Below, one piece after another: positions 23,630 to 34,694 of a stretch of DNA of 64,000 nt. Numbering within the stretch: position 1 is the stretch's first letter; each line of letters opens with the position of its first letter. The notes under the pieces are model-generated. The model was not told where the DNA came from. It did not search any database and saw only the letters and a program-made list of their open reading frames with translations. Both the position numbers and the translations under genes were made by a program. Source of the stretch: Hyphomicrobiales bacterium (GTDB taxonomy: Bacteria > Pseudomonadota > Alphaproteobacteria > Rhizobiales > Rhizobiaceae); assembly GCA_900471925.1 (NCBI GenBank), contig UCGV01000002.1, positions 124,001 to 188,000 on the forward strand, given 5' to 3'.

Positions 23630-25003
23630 ATGAGCCGACTTGTCGTCGTTTCGAACCGCGTGCCTGTTCCTGAAAAGAAAGGGGCTGTGTCTGCCGGCGG
23701 GTTGGCCGTGGCGCTGGAGGCTGCCCTTGAGAAACAAGGCGGCGTCTGGATGGGCTGGTCGGGCAAGGTCAACGACGAGGGCGAGCCCGGCCCGCTGGCG
23801 ATCGAGCAGCGCGGCAATATCACCTATGCGTTGACAGATCTGACATCCAAGGATGTCGACGAATATTACTTTGGCTTCGCCAATCGTGTGCTCTGGCCGA
23901 TCTGCCACTACCGGCTGGATCTCGCCGAATACGGGCGCGCGGAAATGGCCGGTTACTTCCGCGTCAACCGCTTCTTTGCCCATCGGCTGGCGCCGCTGAT
24001 CAAGCCCGACGATATCATCTGGGTCCACGACTATCATCTCATCCCGCTTGCCGCCGAACTTCGTCAGATGGGCATCAGGAACAGGATCGGCTTCTTCCTG
24101 CATATTCCCTGGCCGCCGGCAGACGTGCTTTTCGCCATGCCCGTCCACGAGGAAATCATGCGCGGACTTGCAGCCTATGATCTCGTCGGCTTCCAAACAG
24201 ATCACGATCTCGAAAATTTTGCGGGCTGCCTGCGCCGCGAGGAGATGGGCGACATGACGGGCGACGGACGTTTTGTCGCCGGCGAACGCAGTTTCCGCGG
24301 CGGTGCCTATCCGATCGCCATCGAGACGGCCACCTTCGCGGAATTCGCCAGAAAGGCCGGAACGCACAGCATGGTGCTGAAGGCACGGCACAGTATCGAG
24401 GATCGCAGCCTCATTATCGGCGTCGACAGGCTGGATTATTCCAAGGGCATCACCCAGCGTATCGATGCCTTCGAGCATTTCGTCACCAATAATCCAGCGC
24501 ATCGGCGGCAGGTGACCTATCTGCAGATCACGCCGAAATCCCGCTCGGAAGTGCCGGAATATGAGGCGATGCAGCGCACGGTCGCCGAGCAGGCCGGCCG
24601 CGTGAACGGCGCACTCGGCACGGTGGACTGGGTACCGATCCGCTATATCAACCGCTCCGTCAGCCGGCCGGTGCTGGCCGGGCTCTACCGGCTGGCCAAG
24701 GTCGGGCTCGTCACGCCGCTCCGCGACGGCATGAACCTTGTCGCCAAGGAATATGTCGCGGCGCAGGATCCCGATGATCCCGGCGTGCTGGTTCTCTCGC
24801 GCTTCGCCGGCGCGGCGCGCGAAATGAACGGCGCCCTGCTCGTCAATCCCTATGACATCGTCGGCACATCCAATGCGCTGGCACGGGGCCTCAACATGCC
24901 GCTAGAGGAGCGCCGCGACCGCTGGCGGCGGATGATGGACCATCTTCTGGAACACGACGTCTCGCACTGGTGCGATGACTACCTTGGCGATCTTGCCGCC
25001 TGA
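23630..25003 (+). CDS. otsA: Trehalose-6-phosphate synthase
   Basis: A 457-residue GT20 glycosyltransferase joining UDP-glucose and glucose 6-phosphate. RLVVVSNRVPVP at the N-terminus with the donor loop SAGGLAVAL, LWPICHYR, HDYH at 133-136, VDRLDYSKG in the second Rossmann domain, and LRDGMNLVAKEYVAAQ near the end. Length is normal. Start is ATG after AAAGGAA. Paired with otsB for trehalose synthesis under osmotic or desiccation stress. Confidence 0.95.
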   Translation: MSRLVVVSNRVPVPEKKGAVSAGGLAVALEAALEKQGGVWMGWSGKVNDEGEPGPLAIEQRGNITYALTDLTSKDVDEYYFGFANRVLWPICHYRLDLAEYGRAEMAGYFRVNRFFAHRLAPLIKPDDIIWVHDYHLIPLAAELRQMGIRNRIGFFLHIPWPPADVLFAMPVHEEIMRGLAAYDLVGFQTDHDLENFAGCLRREEMGDMTGDGRFVAGERSFRGGAYPIAIETATFAEFARKAGTHSMVLKARHSIEDRSLIIGVDRLDYSKGITQRIDAFEHFVTNNPAHRRQVTYLQITPKSRSEVPEYEAMQRTVAEQAGRVNGALGTVDWVPIRYINRSVSRPVLAGLYRLAKVGLVTPLRDGMNLVAKEYVAAQDPDDPGVLVLSRFAGAAREMNGALLVNPYDIVGTSNALARGLNMPLEERRDRWRRMMDHLLEHDVSHWCDDYLGDLAA

Positions 25004-25012
25004 ACGGTTTGA

Positions 25013-25044
25013 CGAGCGAGGCTGCCTGTCGATAGTCTCGCTCG
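25013..25044 (+). other. Hairpin between otsA and molbindin gene
   Basis: CGAGCGAG, 16 bases, CTCGCTCG: a perfect 8-bp stem just after the otsA stop. There is no T-run, so it is a weak terminator at best or an mRNA-processing structure. Confidence 0.35.
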
Positions 25045-25064
25045 CATAACAAGCGGAGGACTCC

Positions 25065-25274
25065 ATGAAGATCAGTGCCCGTAATCGTCTGAAAGGCAAG
25101 GTCGTGGATGTGGTAAAGGGCGCAACGACGGCGCATGTCCGCATCGACATCGGCAACGGCGCCATCGTCACCGCTTCCATCACCAATGAGGCAGTCGATG
25201 AACTCGGCCTCAAGGTCGGCGCCGAGGCCTATGCGGTCGTCAAGGCTTCCGATGTGATGGTGGCTGTCGACTAG
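25065..25274 (+). CDS. Molbindin (TOBE-domain molybdate-binding protein)
   Basis: A 69-residue single TOBE/Mop domain: begins MKISARNRLKGKVVDVV, with the conserved SARN-x-L-x-G pattern, continues TAHVRIDIGNG and TASITNEAVDELGLKVG, and ends KASDVMVAVD. Such proteins form hexamers that store or buffer molybdate in the cytoplasm. ATG follows GCGGAGGACTCC. No modABC genes are in the window. Confidence 0.92.
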   Translation: MKISARNRLKGKVVDVVKGATTAHVRIDIGNGAIVTASITNEAVDELGLKVGAEAYAVVKASDVMVAVD

Positions 25275-25277
25275 GCC

Positions 25278-25796
25278 TCAAGCCTTCCGGGAAGGCGGCT
25301 CGTCGCCGATCTGAAAATCGCCCGGCTGCGGCGGAGCGATTGGCGTAAACACGCTGCGATCGGGCTTCAGATCCAGCAGCGGGGTGCCGTCGAGGCAATC
25401 CATGCCGCGAACCAGCACCATATTGCCCTCGACCCCTTCCAGCTTGACGATGGAGGTGCCGATCGGGTTCGGCCTGACCGGCGAGCGCAGCGAAAATGTG
25501 CCATGCGTCTTGCCGGTACGAGCCGGGCTTTGCAGCAAGAGATCGCGGCGCGACCGGTGCAGCCAATAGAGCACTTCCAGCCGCTCATAGGCCGCAACAC
25601 CTTGAAGAGCCGGCACCCAGGGATCGAAAATCTCGATGCGGCAAAGCGGCCCGTCATGCCGACCCTGACGCGGCGTTTCCATGCGGGAGGTCCAGGGGGT
25701 GAAAATGCGGCCGATGAAAACGAGGCCGGCATCCGTCGCATCGGGCGGATTGTCCAGCACCAGTTCGTTTTCGCGAATCTCGTTTTCTCGCACCAT
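25278..25796 (-). CDS. TrmO/TsaA-family tRNA (N6-methyl-t6A37) methyltransferase-like
   Basis: A 172-residue single-domain protein of the TsaA/YaeB/TrmO family, expected to methylate t6A37 in tRNA using S-adenosylmethionine. Characteristic segments are [12 protein letters not shown] (start of the beta-barrel) and [20 protein letters not shown] with the RPNPIG motif, followed by [10 protein letters not shown]. It converges with the molbindin gene three bases away. Family assignment is secure; the exact tRNA target is inferred. Confidence 0.85.
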   Translation of the reverse strand: MVRENEIRENELVLDNPPDATDAGLVFIGRIFTPWTSRMETPRQGRHDGPLCRIEIFDPWVPALQGVAAYERLEVLYWLHRSRRDLLLQSPARTGKTHGTFSLRSPVRPNPIGTSIVKLEGVEGNMVLVRGMDCLDGTPLLDLKPDRSVFTPIAPPQPGDFQIGDEPPSRKA

Positions 25797-25865
25797 GCCA
25801 TGCTCTCCCTGGAAGAGGGCACTATGGCATGGCGCTATAGCGGTTGGAATACAGCGTGACCGCTA

Positions 25866-27449
25866 TCAGGCGGCCTTCGCCGCATGATATTCCTTGATCG
25901 CGACCATCTTGATCGCCGGATGCCGTTCGGCCTCGTAGCGCAGCGAGAAGCTGTCCTGCGCCAGGAAGACAGGATCACCATCGAGATCGCGGGCGATATC
26001 GCCGCGCTTGACGGTGAGAAACTTGTCGAGATCCGCCGCCTGCTCGGACGAGACCCAGCGACAAACGGAGAAGCGCGACATTTCGAAGGAGACCGGCAAG
26101 CCGTATTCGGCCATGAGGCGCTCCTTCAAGACGTCGAGCTGTAGGGCGCCGACGACGCCGACGATGGCGGGCGAGCCGTCTTCCGGCTGGAAGAGCTGGA
26201 CGACGCCTTCTTCGGCCATCTGCTGCAGGGCTTCCTTCAGCTTCTTGGCCTTCATCGCATCTTCGAGACGCACGCGGCGCAGGATTTCCGGCGAGAAGTT
26301 CGGCACGCCCTGGAAGACGAGGCTTTCGCCTTCCGTCAGTGTATCGCCGATACGCAACGTGCCGTGGTTCGGGATGCCGACCACATCGCCGGCATAGGCC
26401 GTATCGGCGAGCTGACGCTGCGAGGCGAAGAAGAATTGCGGGGCTGTAAGGCCGAGCTGCTTGCCGGTGCGAGCGAGGCGAGCCTTCATGCCGCGCTCCA
26501 GTTTGCCGGAGCAGATGCGGGCAAAGGCGATACGGTCGCGGTGGTTCGGGTCCATGTTCGCCTGAATCTTGAAGACGAAGGCCGTCATCTTGTCTTCGGC
26601 GGCGTGCACGGTTCTGATATCGGCCACTTGGTCACGCGGCGGCGGCGCGAATTCGCCGAGCGCGTTGATGAGGTCGCGCACACCGAAATTGCGCAGCGCC
26701 GAGCCGAAGAAAACAGGCGTCATGTGGCCCTCGAGGAAAGCCGCACGGTCGAAGGGACGGCAGGCCTCGATTGCCAGCCCGACCTCTTCGACGAAAGCGT
26801 CGCGCTCGTTTTCCGGCAGGCGATCGGCGACACTCTGCGGGCCATTGACGGCGGTGACGGCGATTTCCGTGTCGGAGCCGCGAACCGTGTTTTCCTTCAG
26901 GTGATAGGAGCCACAGAAGGTCTTGGCGCGACCGATCGGCCAGGTGACCGGGGCTGTGTCCAGCGCCAGCTTTTCCTCGACCTCGTCCAGGATCTCGAAG
27001 GGATCGCGGCTTTCGCGGTCCATCTTGTTGATGAAGGTGATGATCGGGATGTCGCGCATACGGCAGACTTCGAAGAGCTTCAGCGTGCGCGGCTCGATAC
27101 CCTTGGCGGCATCGATGACCATGACGGCAGCATCGACCGCCGTCAGCGTGCGGTAGGTATCGTCGGCGAAGTCTTCGTGACCGGGCGTGTCGAGAATATT
27201 GAAGACATTGCCTTCATATTCGAAGGTCATGACCGAAGTGACGACCGAGATGCCGCGTTCGCGCTCAATCTTCATCCAGTCCGAGCGGGTCTGGATACGG
27301 TCCTTCTTCGCCTTCACTTCCCCGGCGAGCTGGATGGCGCCGCCGAAGAGCAGCAGCTTTTCGGTGAGCGTCGTCTTACCCGCGTCCGGGTGCGCGATAA
27401 TAGCGAATGTGCGGCGGCGGGAGACCGCCTCGGCGAGACTTTCGGCCAT
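25866..27449 (-). CDS. prfC: Peptide chain release factor 3
   Basis: A 527-residue translational GTPase that recycles RF1/RF2. G1 is AHPDAGKTT; ERERGISVVTSVMTFEY (switch I), DTPGHEDFADDT (G3), FINKMDRE (G4) and a typical RF3 C-terminal domain follow. An in-frame codon permits a 39-residue extension upstream, but the ATG at 27449 starts the conserved MAESLAEAVSRRRTFAIIAH, so the shorter form is annotated. The 89-bp gap to dut holds both divergent promoters. Confidence 0.95.
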   Translation of the reverse strand: MAESLAEAVSRRRTFAIIAHPDAGKTTLTEKLLLFGGAIQLAGEVKAKKDRIQTRSDWMKIERERGISVVTSVMTFEYEGNVFNILDTPGHEDFADDTYRTLTAVDAAVMVIDAAKGIEPRTLKLFEVCRMRDIPIITFINKMDRESRDPFEILDEVEEKLALDTAPVTWPIGRAKTFCGSYHLKENTVRGSDTEIAVTAVNGPQSVADRLPENERDAFVEEVGLAIEACRPFDRAAFLEGHMTPVFFGSALRNFGVRDLINALGEFAPPPRDQVADIRTVHAAEDKMTAFVFKIQANMDPNHRDRIAFARICSGKLERGMKARLARTGKQLGLTAPQFFFASQRQLADTAYAGDVVGIPNHGTLRIGDTLTEGESLVFQGVPNFSPEILRRVRLEDAMKAKKLKEALQQMAEEGVVQLFQPEDGSPAIVGVVGALQLDVLKERLMAEYGLPVSFEMSRFSVCRWVSSEQAADLDKFLTVKRGDIARDLDGDPVFLAQDSFSLRYEAERHPAIKMVAIKEYHAAKAA

Positions 27450-27538
27450 AATGTGAATCCTGTGAATTGCCGCGTATCTAGCGATTAAAGCGCGCCATTG
27501 CAATTGACCTTGCTGTCTGCGGCGCGAAGTAATGCGGC

Positions 27539-28009
27539 ATGACCATTCACACCGACACTCGCCCACCCCTCAATCTCATCCGCCTGCCAAACGGCGAAGG
27601 TCTCGATCTGCCCGCTTATGAAACGCGCGGTGCTGCCGGCATGGACCTACGCGCGGCGATCGACGAGGACAAGCCGCTCGTACTGGCGCCCGGCAAACGC
27701 GCGCTCGTCCCGACCGGTTTCATCTTAGAAATACCTGATGGTTTCGAAGGACAGATTCGTCCGCGTTCAGGCCTTGCCGCCAAGAATGGCGTCACCTGCC
27801 TCAATGCGCCCGGCACGGTCGATTGCGACTATCGCGGCGAGGTGAAGGTGATCCTCGTCAATCACGGCGAAGAGGATTTCACCATCACGCGCGGTATGCG
27901 GATCGCGCAGATCGTCATTGCACCCTTTGTCCAGGCACGCATCGCCGAGGTGTCGGAAACGACCGAAACTGCACGCGGCGCCGGCGGCTTCGGCTCGACC
28001 GGTGTATGA
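27539..28009 (+). CDS. dut: dUTP diphosphatase
   Basis: A 156-residue trimeric dUTPase: GMDLRAAI at 34-41, PRSGLA at 75-80, the uracil-binding [11 protein letters not shown], and the C-terminal GGFGSTG P-loop-like motif at about 149-155. It hydrolyses dUTP to dUMP, preventing uracil in DNA. Often linked to coaBC in other genomes; here about 10 kb away. Its stop overlaps the start of the GNAT gene (ATGA). Confidence 0.96.
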   Translation: MTIHTDTRPPLNLIRLPNGEGLDLPAYETRGAAGMDLRAAIDEDKPLVLAPGKRALVPTGFILEIPDGFEGQIRPRSGLAAKNGVTCLNAPGTVDCDYRGEVKVILVNHGEEDFTITRGMRIAQIVIAPFVQARIAEVSETTETARGAGGFGSTGV

Positions 28010-28899
28010 GCGCGGCTGACACGACCGGCCTTAATTTCCGACAGGACTATTTCGGCGACCCGGCCGCCTGGGCCGCTCTCGTCTCGCTTCTCGACGATAC
28101 GTTCGGCATCGATATCGATCCGCTGCGCGCCCTCGGCGGGCCGGATCCGACCAGCATGCCCTTCGGCTGGCTTACCGATGAGGGTGTGCTCGTTGCCAAT
28201 CTCTCGGCTTTCGCCATGCCTTTCATTCTCAACGGCAGGCTCATAAATGCGGCGGGACTTCAATCCGGCGCGGTGCGTCCACCGTGGCGTGGCCGCGGCC
28301 TCTATCGCGATTTGACCCGGAAGACGCTTGCCTGGTGCGAGGCGCAGGGCTTCGAGGCTGTGATCCTCTACACGGACAAGCCTGCGCTTTACGAAAACTA
28401 TGGTTTCCGCTCGTTGCCGCTTTCCAAGTACGTGGGTGCTGCGCCCGTTGCCATAGGTGCTGTCGGATCGAGGATACTTCAGCCGCGCGATGCCAATGAT
28501 CTTTTCCTGATTCAGAGCCTGCTCGCGAAACGCAAGCCGGTATCCGAAACGCTCGCCGTGACCGGCAGCCCGGCCATGTTTCTAATCAACACGCAGCTCG
28601 ATCCAGATGTGCGGCTGAGTTACCTCGAAGAGCACAAGGCCGCCATCGCGTGGAAAATGCCTGCAGTCGGCCATTTCGTTCTTGTCGATGTGGTCGCGGC
28701 GGAAATCCCTTCACTTGCTGCAATCCTTGCCGGCCTCGGCATCGAGGCTACGATAGCCGAAACGCTGTTCCGCCCGGACAGGCTCGGCTGGTCCAACGAG
28801 GCTGTGCCTTACGAAGGCAGAACGCGGCTGATGGTGCGCGGGCTGGAAGACATTGGCCTCGATCATCCCGCGATGCTGTCGCCAATGGCGGATTTCTGA
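28006..28899 (+). CDS. GNAT-family N-acetyltransferase
   Basis: A 297-residue protein with an N-terminal GNAT domain: the acetyl-CoA loop is [17 protein letters not shown], preceded by a conserved strand ([11 protein letters not shown]) and followed by [10 protein letters not shown]. The remaining 150 residues are a less conserved C-terminal domain, as in Eis-like acetyltransferases. The ATG at 28006 overlaps the dut stop; the open frame upstream is a shadow of dut. Substrate unknown. Confidence 0.85.
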   Translation: MSAADTTGLNFRQDYFGDPAAWAALVSLLDDTFGIDIDPLRALGGPDPTSMPFGWLTDEGVLVANLSAFAMPFILNGRLINAAGLQSGAVRPPWRGRGLYRDLTRKTLAWCEAQGFEAVILYTDKPALYENYGFRSLPLSKYVGAAPVAIGAVGSRILQPRDANDLFLIQSLLAKRKPVSETLAVTGSPAMFLINTQLDPDVRLSYLEEHKAAIAWKMPAVGHFVLVDVVAAEIPSLAAILAGLGIEATIAETLFRPDRLGWSNEAVPYEGRTRLMVRGLEDIGLDHPAMLSPMADF

Positions 28900-28901
28900 G
28901 C

Positions 28902-29369
28902 CTATTTCTTGCGGATCAACGGCGGTAACCGGCGTTTGACTGGCGAGGACTTGATCATCGACGTGTTGGTCTCTGCCCGCTCGGCCACCTTGTCGAGAAT
29001 ATTGTCGAGTTCCCCCATGGAGCGGACGACGAGGCGAGCGATGAAACAATCATCCCCAGTCACCTTGTCGCATTCGATGAACTCAGGCGTGTCCTGGATG
29101 ATGCGTTCGACAATATGGAGCTGGCCGGGCAGCGGGCGTATCCGCACGATCGCCTGCAGGGGATAGCCGATCGCCGCTGGATCAAGGTCGATGGTGAAAA
29201 GTGTAACCACACCACGATCTTCGAGACGCCGCAGGCGCTCGGCCGCACTTGGCGAGGAAAGGCCGACGGTCTGAGCAAGTTCCTTTAGGGAAATACGCGA
29301 GTTTGTGGCCAGCGCCTCTATCATTGCGCGGTCAACATCGTCGACTGCCTGCATCTCGTTAGCCAACAT
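28902..29369 (-). CDS. Lrp/AsnC-family transcriptional regulator
   Basis: A 155-residue Lrp/AsnC regulator: N-terminal helix-turn-helix (DDVDRAMIEALATNSRISLKELAQTVGLSSPSAAERL) and a RAM/Lrp effector domain to the end. The ATG at 29369 with AGGAG 9-10 bases upstream is preferred over a TTG 18 bases further up. It is divergent from an EamA transporter gene, suggesting amino-acid-responsive control of export. It converges with the GNAT gene. Confidence 0.93.
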   Translation of the reverse strand: MLANEMQAVDDVDRAMIEALATNSRISLKELAQTVGLSSPSAAERLRRLEDRGVVTLFTIDLDPAAIGYPLQAIVRIRPLPGQLHIVERIIQDTPEFIECDKVTGDDCFIARLVVRSMGELDNILDKVAERAETNTSMIKSSPVKRRLPPLIRKK

Positions 29370-29477
29370 GGCAAAAACTCCTAACAAGATTAGGTTTATC
29401 CAGCCGTTCCCTTTTTTAGTCTATAGAAAATGCTGCGCTGCCGCAATACAATTTCCCGCTAACGAATGGAGAGCGCA

Positions 29478-30380
29478 ATGCAGGGTGAAATCAGAAGAGG
29501 CACAGCGGAGATGACGGCGGCAATGCTGATCTCGGGAACGATCGGCTGGTTCGTGGTCATGTCGGGTCAGCCGGTCAGCGGCGTGGTCTTCTGGCGCTGC
29601 TTCTTTGGCGCCCTGACGCTACTCGTTATCTGCGCGGGCCTCGGTCTTATAAGGCCTGGTGTCATCAGCCTGCGTGCGCTTGGCATCGCCATCCTCGGCG
29701 GCATCGCCATCGTTGCCAACTGGCTCCTATTGTTCGCGTCCTATTCGCACGCCTCGATCTCGATTGCGACGACGGTCTACAATACCCAGCCTTTCATGTT
29801 GCTGGTGCTCGGCGCGCTCTTTCTCGGGGAAAGGATCACCGCCACCAAGCTCTTCTGGCTCGGGCTGTCCTTCGCCGGCATGGTGGCGATCGTGGAGGCG
29901 AAGCCGCAGGCCGACACCGTATCCGGCAGTTATGGCCTCGGCATATTGATGGCGCTGGGTGCTGCTTTCTTCTATGCGCTCGCGGCTCTTGCCGCCAAAC
30001 GGCTGAGGGGCACGCCGCCGCACCTGATCGCGCTGATCCAGGTCGCCACGGGCATTGTGATGCTGGCGCCGATAACCGATTTTTCGAAGCTTCCGGCCGA
30101 CACGGGATCGTGGATGATACTGATCGCGCTCGGTGTCATCCATACCGGCCTGATGTATGTGCTGCTCTACGGCGCGATCCAGAAATTGCCGACGCATCTG
30201 ACCGGCGCGCTGTCCTTCATCTATCCGGTTGCCGCCATCCTGGTCGATCGCTTCGCCTTTGGCCACGCACTGCAGCCGATGCAGGTTGCCGGGGCGGCGG
30301 TCATCCTGTTTGCCGCCGCCGGCATGAATCTCGGCTGGTCGCCGGGCAGGCTTGTGCGACTGCCGGCGGCCAAGAGCTAA
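29478..30380 (+). CDS. EamA/DMT-superfamily transporter
   Basis: A 300-residue carrier with ten hydrophobic helices in two EamA repeats (ISGTIGWFVVMSGQPVSGVV first; YALAALAAKRLRGTPPHLIA between halves). Two in-frame ATGs are possible; 29478 is preferred because GGAGAG lies four bases upstream, whereas 29466 has none. Divergent from the Lrp/AsnC gene, so probably an amino-acid or metabolite exporter under its control. Confidence 0.87.
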   Translation: MQGEIRRGTAEMTAAMLISGTIGWFVVMSGQPVSGVVFWRCFFGALTLLVICAGLGLIRPGVISLRALGIAILGGIAIVANWLLLFASYSHASISIATTVYNTQPFMLLVLGALFLGERITATKLFWLGLSFAGMVAIVEAKPQADTVSGSYGLGILMALGAAFFYALAALAAKRLRGTPPHLIALIQVATGIVMLAPITDFSKLPADTGSWMILIALGVIHTGLMYVLLYGAIQKLPTHLTGALSFIYPVAAILVDRFAFGHALQPMQVAGAAVILFAAAGMNLGWSPGRLVRLPAAKS

Positions 30381-30401
30381 GTTGTTACTTCGCCTTACCT
30401 G

Positions 30402-30920
30402 TTACTTGGATTGGCGCGTGGTTTCGAACAGGAACCACACGCGGCGTTCGCTCTGGTCGATCCAGTTTTCGATCAGGCTCGCCGTTGCGACATCATTATG
30501 CTCGTCGCAGACCTCATGCACTTCGCGCAGGATGGAGACGAGATGAAGATTGTCTTCGCGCAACTCGGAGAGCATGTCCTCAGGGGTGACGTAGTCGGCG
30601 TCATTGTCCGGAATGCGCTGCTGGCGGGCGATCTGGCCGATCGAGCGCAGCGTCGTGCCGCCGATCTTGCGGGCGCGCTCGGCGACTTCATCGGTCATAT
30701 CGAAAATCTGTTCCGCCTGCTCGTCGAGCAGCAGATGGTAATCGCGGAAATGCGGGCCGGACATGTGCCAGTGGAAATTCTTGGTCTTCACATAGAGCGT
30801 GAAGACATCGGCGAGCAGCGCGGTCAGCGCGGCCGAGATATCGGTGATCGCATTGGTCGGCAGGTCGGAAGGGGTCTTAAGCGGCGAACGTCTGCGGGCT
30901 TCAGCTGAGGTAGGCGACAT
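30402..30920 (-). CDS. dps: Dps-family ferritin-like DNA-binding protein
   Basis: A 172-residue Dps: the ferroxidase ligands sit in VKTKNFHWHMSGPHFRDYH and LLLDEQAEQIFDMTDEVAERARKIG, in the intersubunit arrangement typical of Dps. A basic, disordered N-terminus (SAEARRRSPLK) can bind DNA. The ATG at 30920 with AAGGAGAG upstream is chosen; a longer frame adds 38 unlikely residues. It stores iron and protects DNA under oxidative or stationary stress. Confidence 0.93.
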   Translation of the reverse strand: MSPTSAEARRRSPLKTPSDLPTNAITDISAALTALLADVFTLYVKTKNFHWHMSGPHFRDYHLLLDEQAEQIFDMTDEVAERARKIGGTTLRSIGQIARQQRIPDNDADYVTPEDMLSELREDNLHLVSILREVHEVCDEHNDVATASLIENWIDQSERRVWFLFETTRQSK

Positions 30921-31139
30921 GCATTCTCTCCTTGGTGATGAAAACCTTCTGCGTCGACGGTCGGGGGAACCGTCGCTGGCCGTTTCCGCGGCCGCTTGCG
31001 ACTGGGAAAATAGCAAGGTGGGAGTGCTTTCCAAGTAGATGATGGTTCAGGCGACCTATTCTTTATGGTTATGGACAAATCAGCGTCAGGCGATTGATGG
31101 GCTTGCCCGCTCGGGCCTATAGAAGGCCAGCCTAAATCA

Positions 31140-31769
31140 ATGGACACGAATATGAGCCTTGCCGCCCTGATCGCCTACGCCGGAGCCCTGTTCATCGCCG
31201 CCGCCATTCCCGGCCCGGGGATTACGGCGATCGTCGCCCGCGCGCTCGGCTCGAATTTTCGCGAAACCTTTTTCATGGGGCTCGGCCTTGTGCTCGGCGA
31301 CATGACCTATCTGACGGCCGTCATTCTCGGCCTCGCCTTCGTGGCACAGACCTTTACCGAGATCTTCCTTATCATCAAGATCGCCGGCGCACTCTACCTC
31401 GGCTATATCGCCTGGAAGCTCTGGACTGCGGGCCTGCTGCCGCAGGATATCGCCGCGAAGAAGTCCAGCAGCGCCGGCATGTCCTTCCTATCCGGCCTGC
31501 TGGTGACGCTCGGCAATCCGAAGACGATGCTGTTCTACGTGGCACTGGTACCGACGCTGATCGACCTCAACAGCATAGGGATGCGCGACTATCTGATGCT
31601 GCTTGGCGTTACCTTCGTAGTGCTGATGATCGTACTCATTCCCTACATGATGCTGGCATCGCGGGCGCGCACGATGCTGAAGCAGCCTCGGGCCCTGCAG
31701 GTGCTGAACCGTGTCGCCGCCAGCATTCTGGCTGGCACGGCAGCCTTCATCGCTACCCGTGCGGCCTGA
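31140..31769 (+). CDS. LysE/RhtB-family amino-acid exporter
   Basis: A 209-residue inner-membrane protein with six hydrophobic segments. The family's N-terminal motif is AAAIPGPGITAIVARALG, and LSGLLVTLGNPKTMLFYVAL is the conserved GNPK block. Two ATGs (31140 and 31152) are possible; neither has a strong ribosome site. Substrate probably an amino acid; no linked regulator. Confidence 0.9.
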   Translation: MDTNMSLAALIAYAGALFIAAAIPGPGITAIVARALGSNFRETFFMGLGLVLGDMTYLTAVILGLAFVAQTFTEIFLIIKIAGALYLGYIAWKLWTAGLLPQDIAAKKSSSAGMSFLSGLLVTLGNPKTMLFYVALVPTLIDLNSIGMRDYLMLLGVTFVVLMIVLIPYMMLASRARTMLKQPRALQVLNRVAASILAGTAAFIATRAA

Positions 31770-31912
31770 AATAAACATTCGGCAACGAACGGTTTTCAAA
31801 GGATTTTTTCTCCGGCTTCACCGGCCGGAGGATCAAGCCGCTCTGGTCTCGTGGGCACTTTGACCCTATTCTCTCCGCAGAATTCAGAATGGATTTCAAA
31901 GGGAGAGCACCC

Positions 31913-32875
<963 letters not shown>

Positions 32876-32911
32876 TCGAATATTCCGGGTTGTTCCTCTC
32901 ACCCGGCACCT

Positions 32912-32934
32912 GGGGCGCTTCGGCGCCCCTTTTA
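32912..32934. terminator. Rho-independent terminator after cysK
   Basis: GGGGCGC, TTCG tetraloop, GCGCCCC, followed by TTTTA. It ends cysK transcription; the convergent comM-like gene ends 16 bases further on, where the stem could also act in reverse though without a T-run. Confidence 0.88.
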
Positions 32935-32950
32935 TATCATGCTTCCACCA

Positions 32951-34483
32951 TCATGCCGCTGCCGGCAGTCTCTCTCCGGCAACGCGGTAGGAGATCGCCT
33001 CGGCCAAATGAATGCGACCGACGATTTCCTTGCCGTCCAGATCGGCAAGCGTGCGGGCGACCTTGAGGACGCGATGATAGCCGCGTGCGGAAAACTTCAT
33101 CTTGTCCGCAGCATCCCGCAATAGCTGCAGGCCCGCAGCGTCCGCCTCGGCAAATTTCTCGATCATCGAGGTGGAGCAGCCGGCATTGGTGGAAATGCCG
33201 GCAGCGCCTGCGCTCGCATAACGTTCGCGCTGGATCGCGCGTGCACGGGCGACACGTAGGGCAACATCGGCGCTCGCTTCGGCTGCCGATGGCCTGATGA
33301 GGTCGGAAGCGGAGACGGCGGGCACATCGATACGGATATCGATACGGTCCATCAGCGGGCCGGAAATGCGGGCTTGATAATCCGTCATGCAACGCGGACC
33401 GCGGGCGCAGGTATGGCCAGGTTCGCCGGCCATGCCGCAGCGGCACGGGTTCATCGCGGCAATGAGCTGGATCCTCGCGGGATAAGAAACGCGGTGGTTG
33501 GCCCGCGCGATGACGCATTCACCACTCTCCAGAGGCTGGCGCAGGGCATCGAGCACCTGCGGCGCAAATTCCGGGAATTCGTCGAGAAATAGTACGCCAT
33601 GGTGGGCAAGCGAGGCTTCGCCCGGCCGGGCGCGCAGGCCGCCGCCGATGAGCGCGGCCATCGTGGCGGAATGATGCGGAGTCCGGAACGGCCTTCGGTC
33701 CGACAGTTTGCCACCGGAGAGCTGGCCGGCGATGGATTGGATCATCGAGACTTCGAGCAATTCGGCAGCAGAAAGCGGCGGCAGAATAGAGGGCAGTCTC
33801 GAGGCCAGCATCGACTTGCCTGAGCCGGGAGGTCCGACCATCAGGAGATTATGGCCGCCGGCGGCGGCCACTTCGAGCGCGCGTTTGGCGCTTTCCTGTC
33901 CCTTGATCTCGGCAAGATCAGGCAGGTTTGCGGCGTTCGGGCGAATGGAGGGTTCCGGGCGTGAAAGGATCTGCGTGCCACGGAAATGATTGGCGAGCGA
34001 AATCAGGCTGCGCGGCGCCAGGATATTGACCTCGGATCCTGCCCATGCGGCCTCGGAGCCGCTTTCGGCCGGGCAGATCAGGCCTTTTCCAGTTGCATTG
34101 GCACCGATTGCGGCTGGAAGCGCACCGGCAATTGCCGCAATCGTGCCGTCGAGATTGAGTTCGCCAACGACGACATATTCGGACAGCGCATCTGCCGGGA
34201 TGGCGCCGAGGGCGGCCATCAGGCCGAGTGCGATAGGAAGATCAAAGTGGCTGCCCTCTTTGGGAAGATCGGCAGGCGCCAGATTGACAGTGACCCGCTT
34301 TGCCGGCAGCGACAGGCCAGATGCATGCAGGGCCGCCTGCACCCGCTCGCGACTTTCAGCCACTGCCTTGTCCGGCAGGCCGACGATCTGGATTCCCATC
34401 TTGCCGGGGGCGACCATGACCTGGACTTCGACCGGCACGCCTTCAATGCCCTGAAATGCAACCGTGCTGACGCGTGCGACCAT
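32951..34483 (-). CDS. YifB/ComM-family Mg-chelatase-like AAA+ ATPase
   Basis: A 510-residue protein: an N-terminal Lon-like domain (QGIEGVPVEVQVMVAPGKMG) and an AAA+ Mg-chelatase domain with Walker A GPPGSGKSMLA, Walker B LFLDEFPEF, and the zinc-binding-like CRCGMAGEPGHTCARGPRC insert. In gamma-proteobacteria ComM is a helicase for branch migration in natural transformation; in rhizobia the role is inferred. It lies downstream of gshB on the same strand. Confidence 0.92.
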   Translation of the reverse strand: MVARVSTVAFQGIEGVPVEVQVMVAPGKMGIQIVGLPDKAVAESRERVQAALHASGLSLPAKRVTVNLAPADLPKEGSHFDLPIALGLMAALGAIPADALSEYVVVGELNLDGTIAAIAGALPAAIGANATGKGLICPAESGSEAAWAGSEVNILAPRSLISLANHFRGTQILSRPEPSIRPNAANLPDLAEIKGQESAKRALEVAAAGGHNLLMVGPPGSGKSMLASRLPSILPPLSAAELLEVSMIQSIAGQLSGGKLSDRRPFRTPHHSATMAALIGGGLRARPGEASLAHHGVLFLDEFPEFAPQVLDALRQPLESGECVIARANHRVSYPARIQLIAAMNPCRCGMAGEPGHTCARGPRCMTDYQARISGPLMDRIDIRIDVPAVSASDLIRPSAAEASADVALRVARARAIQRERYASAGAAGISTNAGCSTSMIEKFAEADAAGLQLLRDAADKMKFSARGYHRVLKVARTLADLDGKEIVGRIHLAEAISYRVAGERLPAAA

Positions 34484-34694
34484 GCCCTTGCCCTGTAATT
34501 TCTACACCCAACTTATGAACGCGGTCACAATCTGGCATGGAATTAAGAATAAAACAAGAACGATAAACGAACGAATTCAGCCCTACGCTGCAGAAAAATT
34601 GAGGCGGGTTGCAATGCCGGAACGAAGGCGATCAAAGGCGGAACGCACCAGCGCAGGCCGCCATTTGACGTAGAAAACAGCGCGGTTGTTTACT

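Noticed and set aside
26364..27488. 374-codon open frame on the plus strand
   Set aside because: Antisense shadow of prfC; low-complexity Arg/Asp/Gly-rich composition and no recognisable motif.
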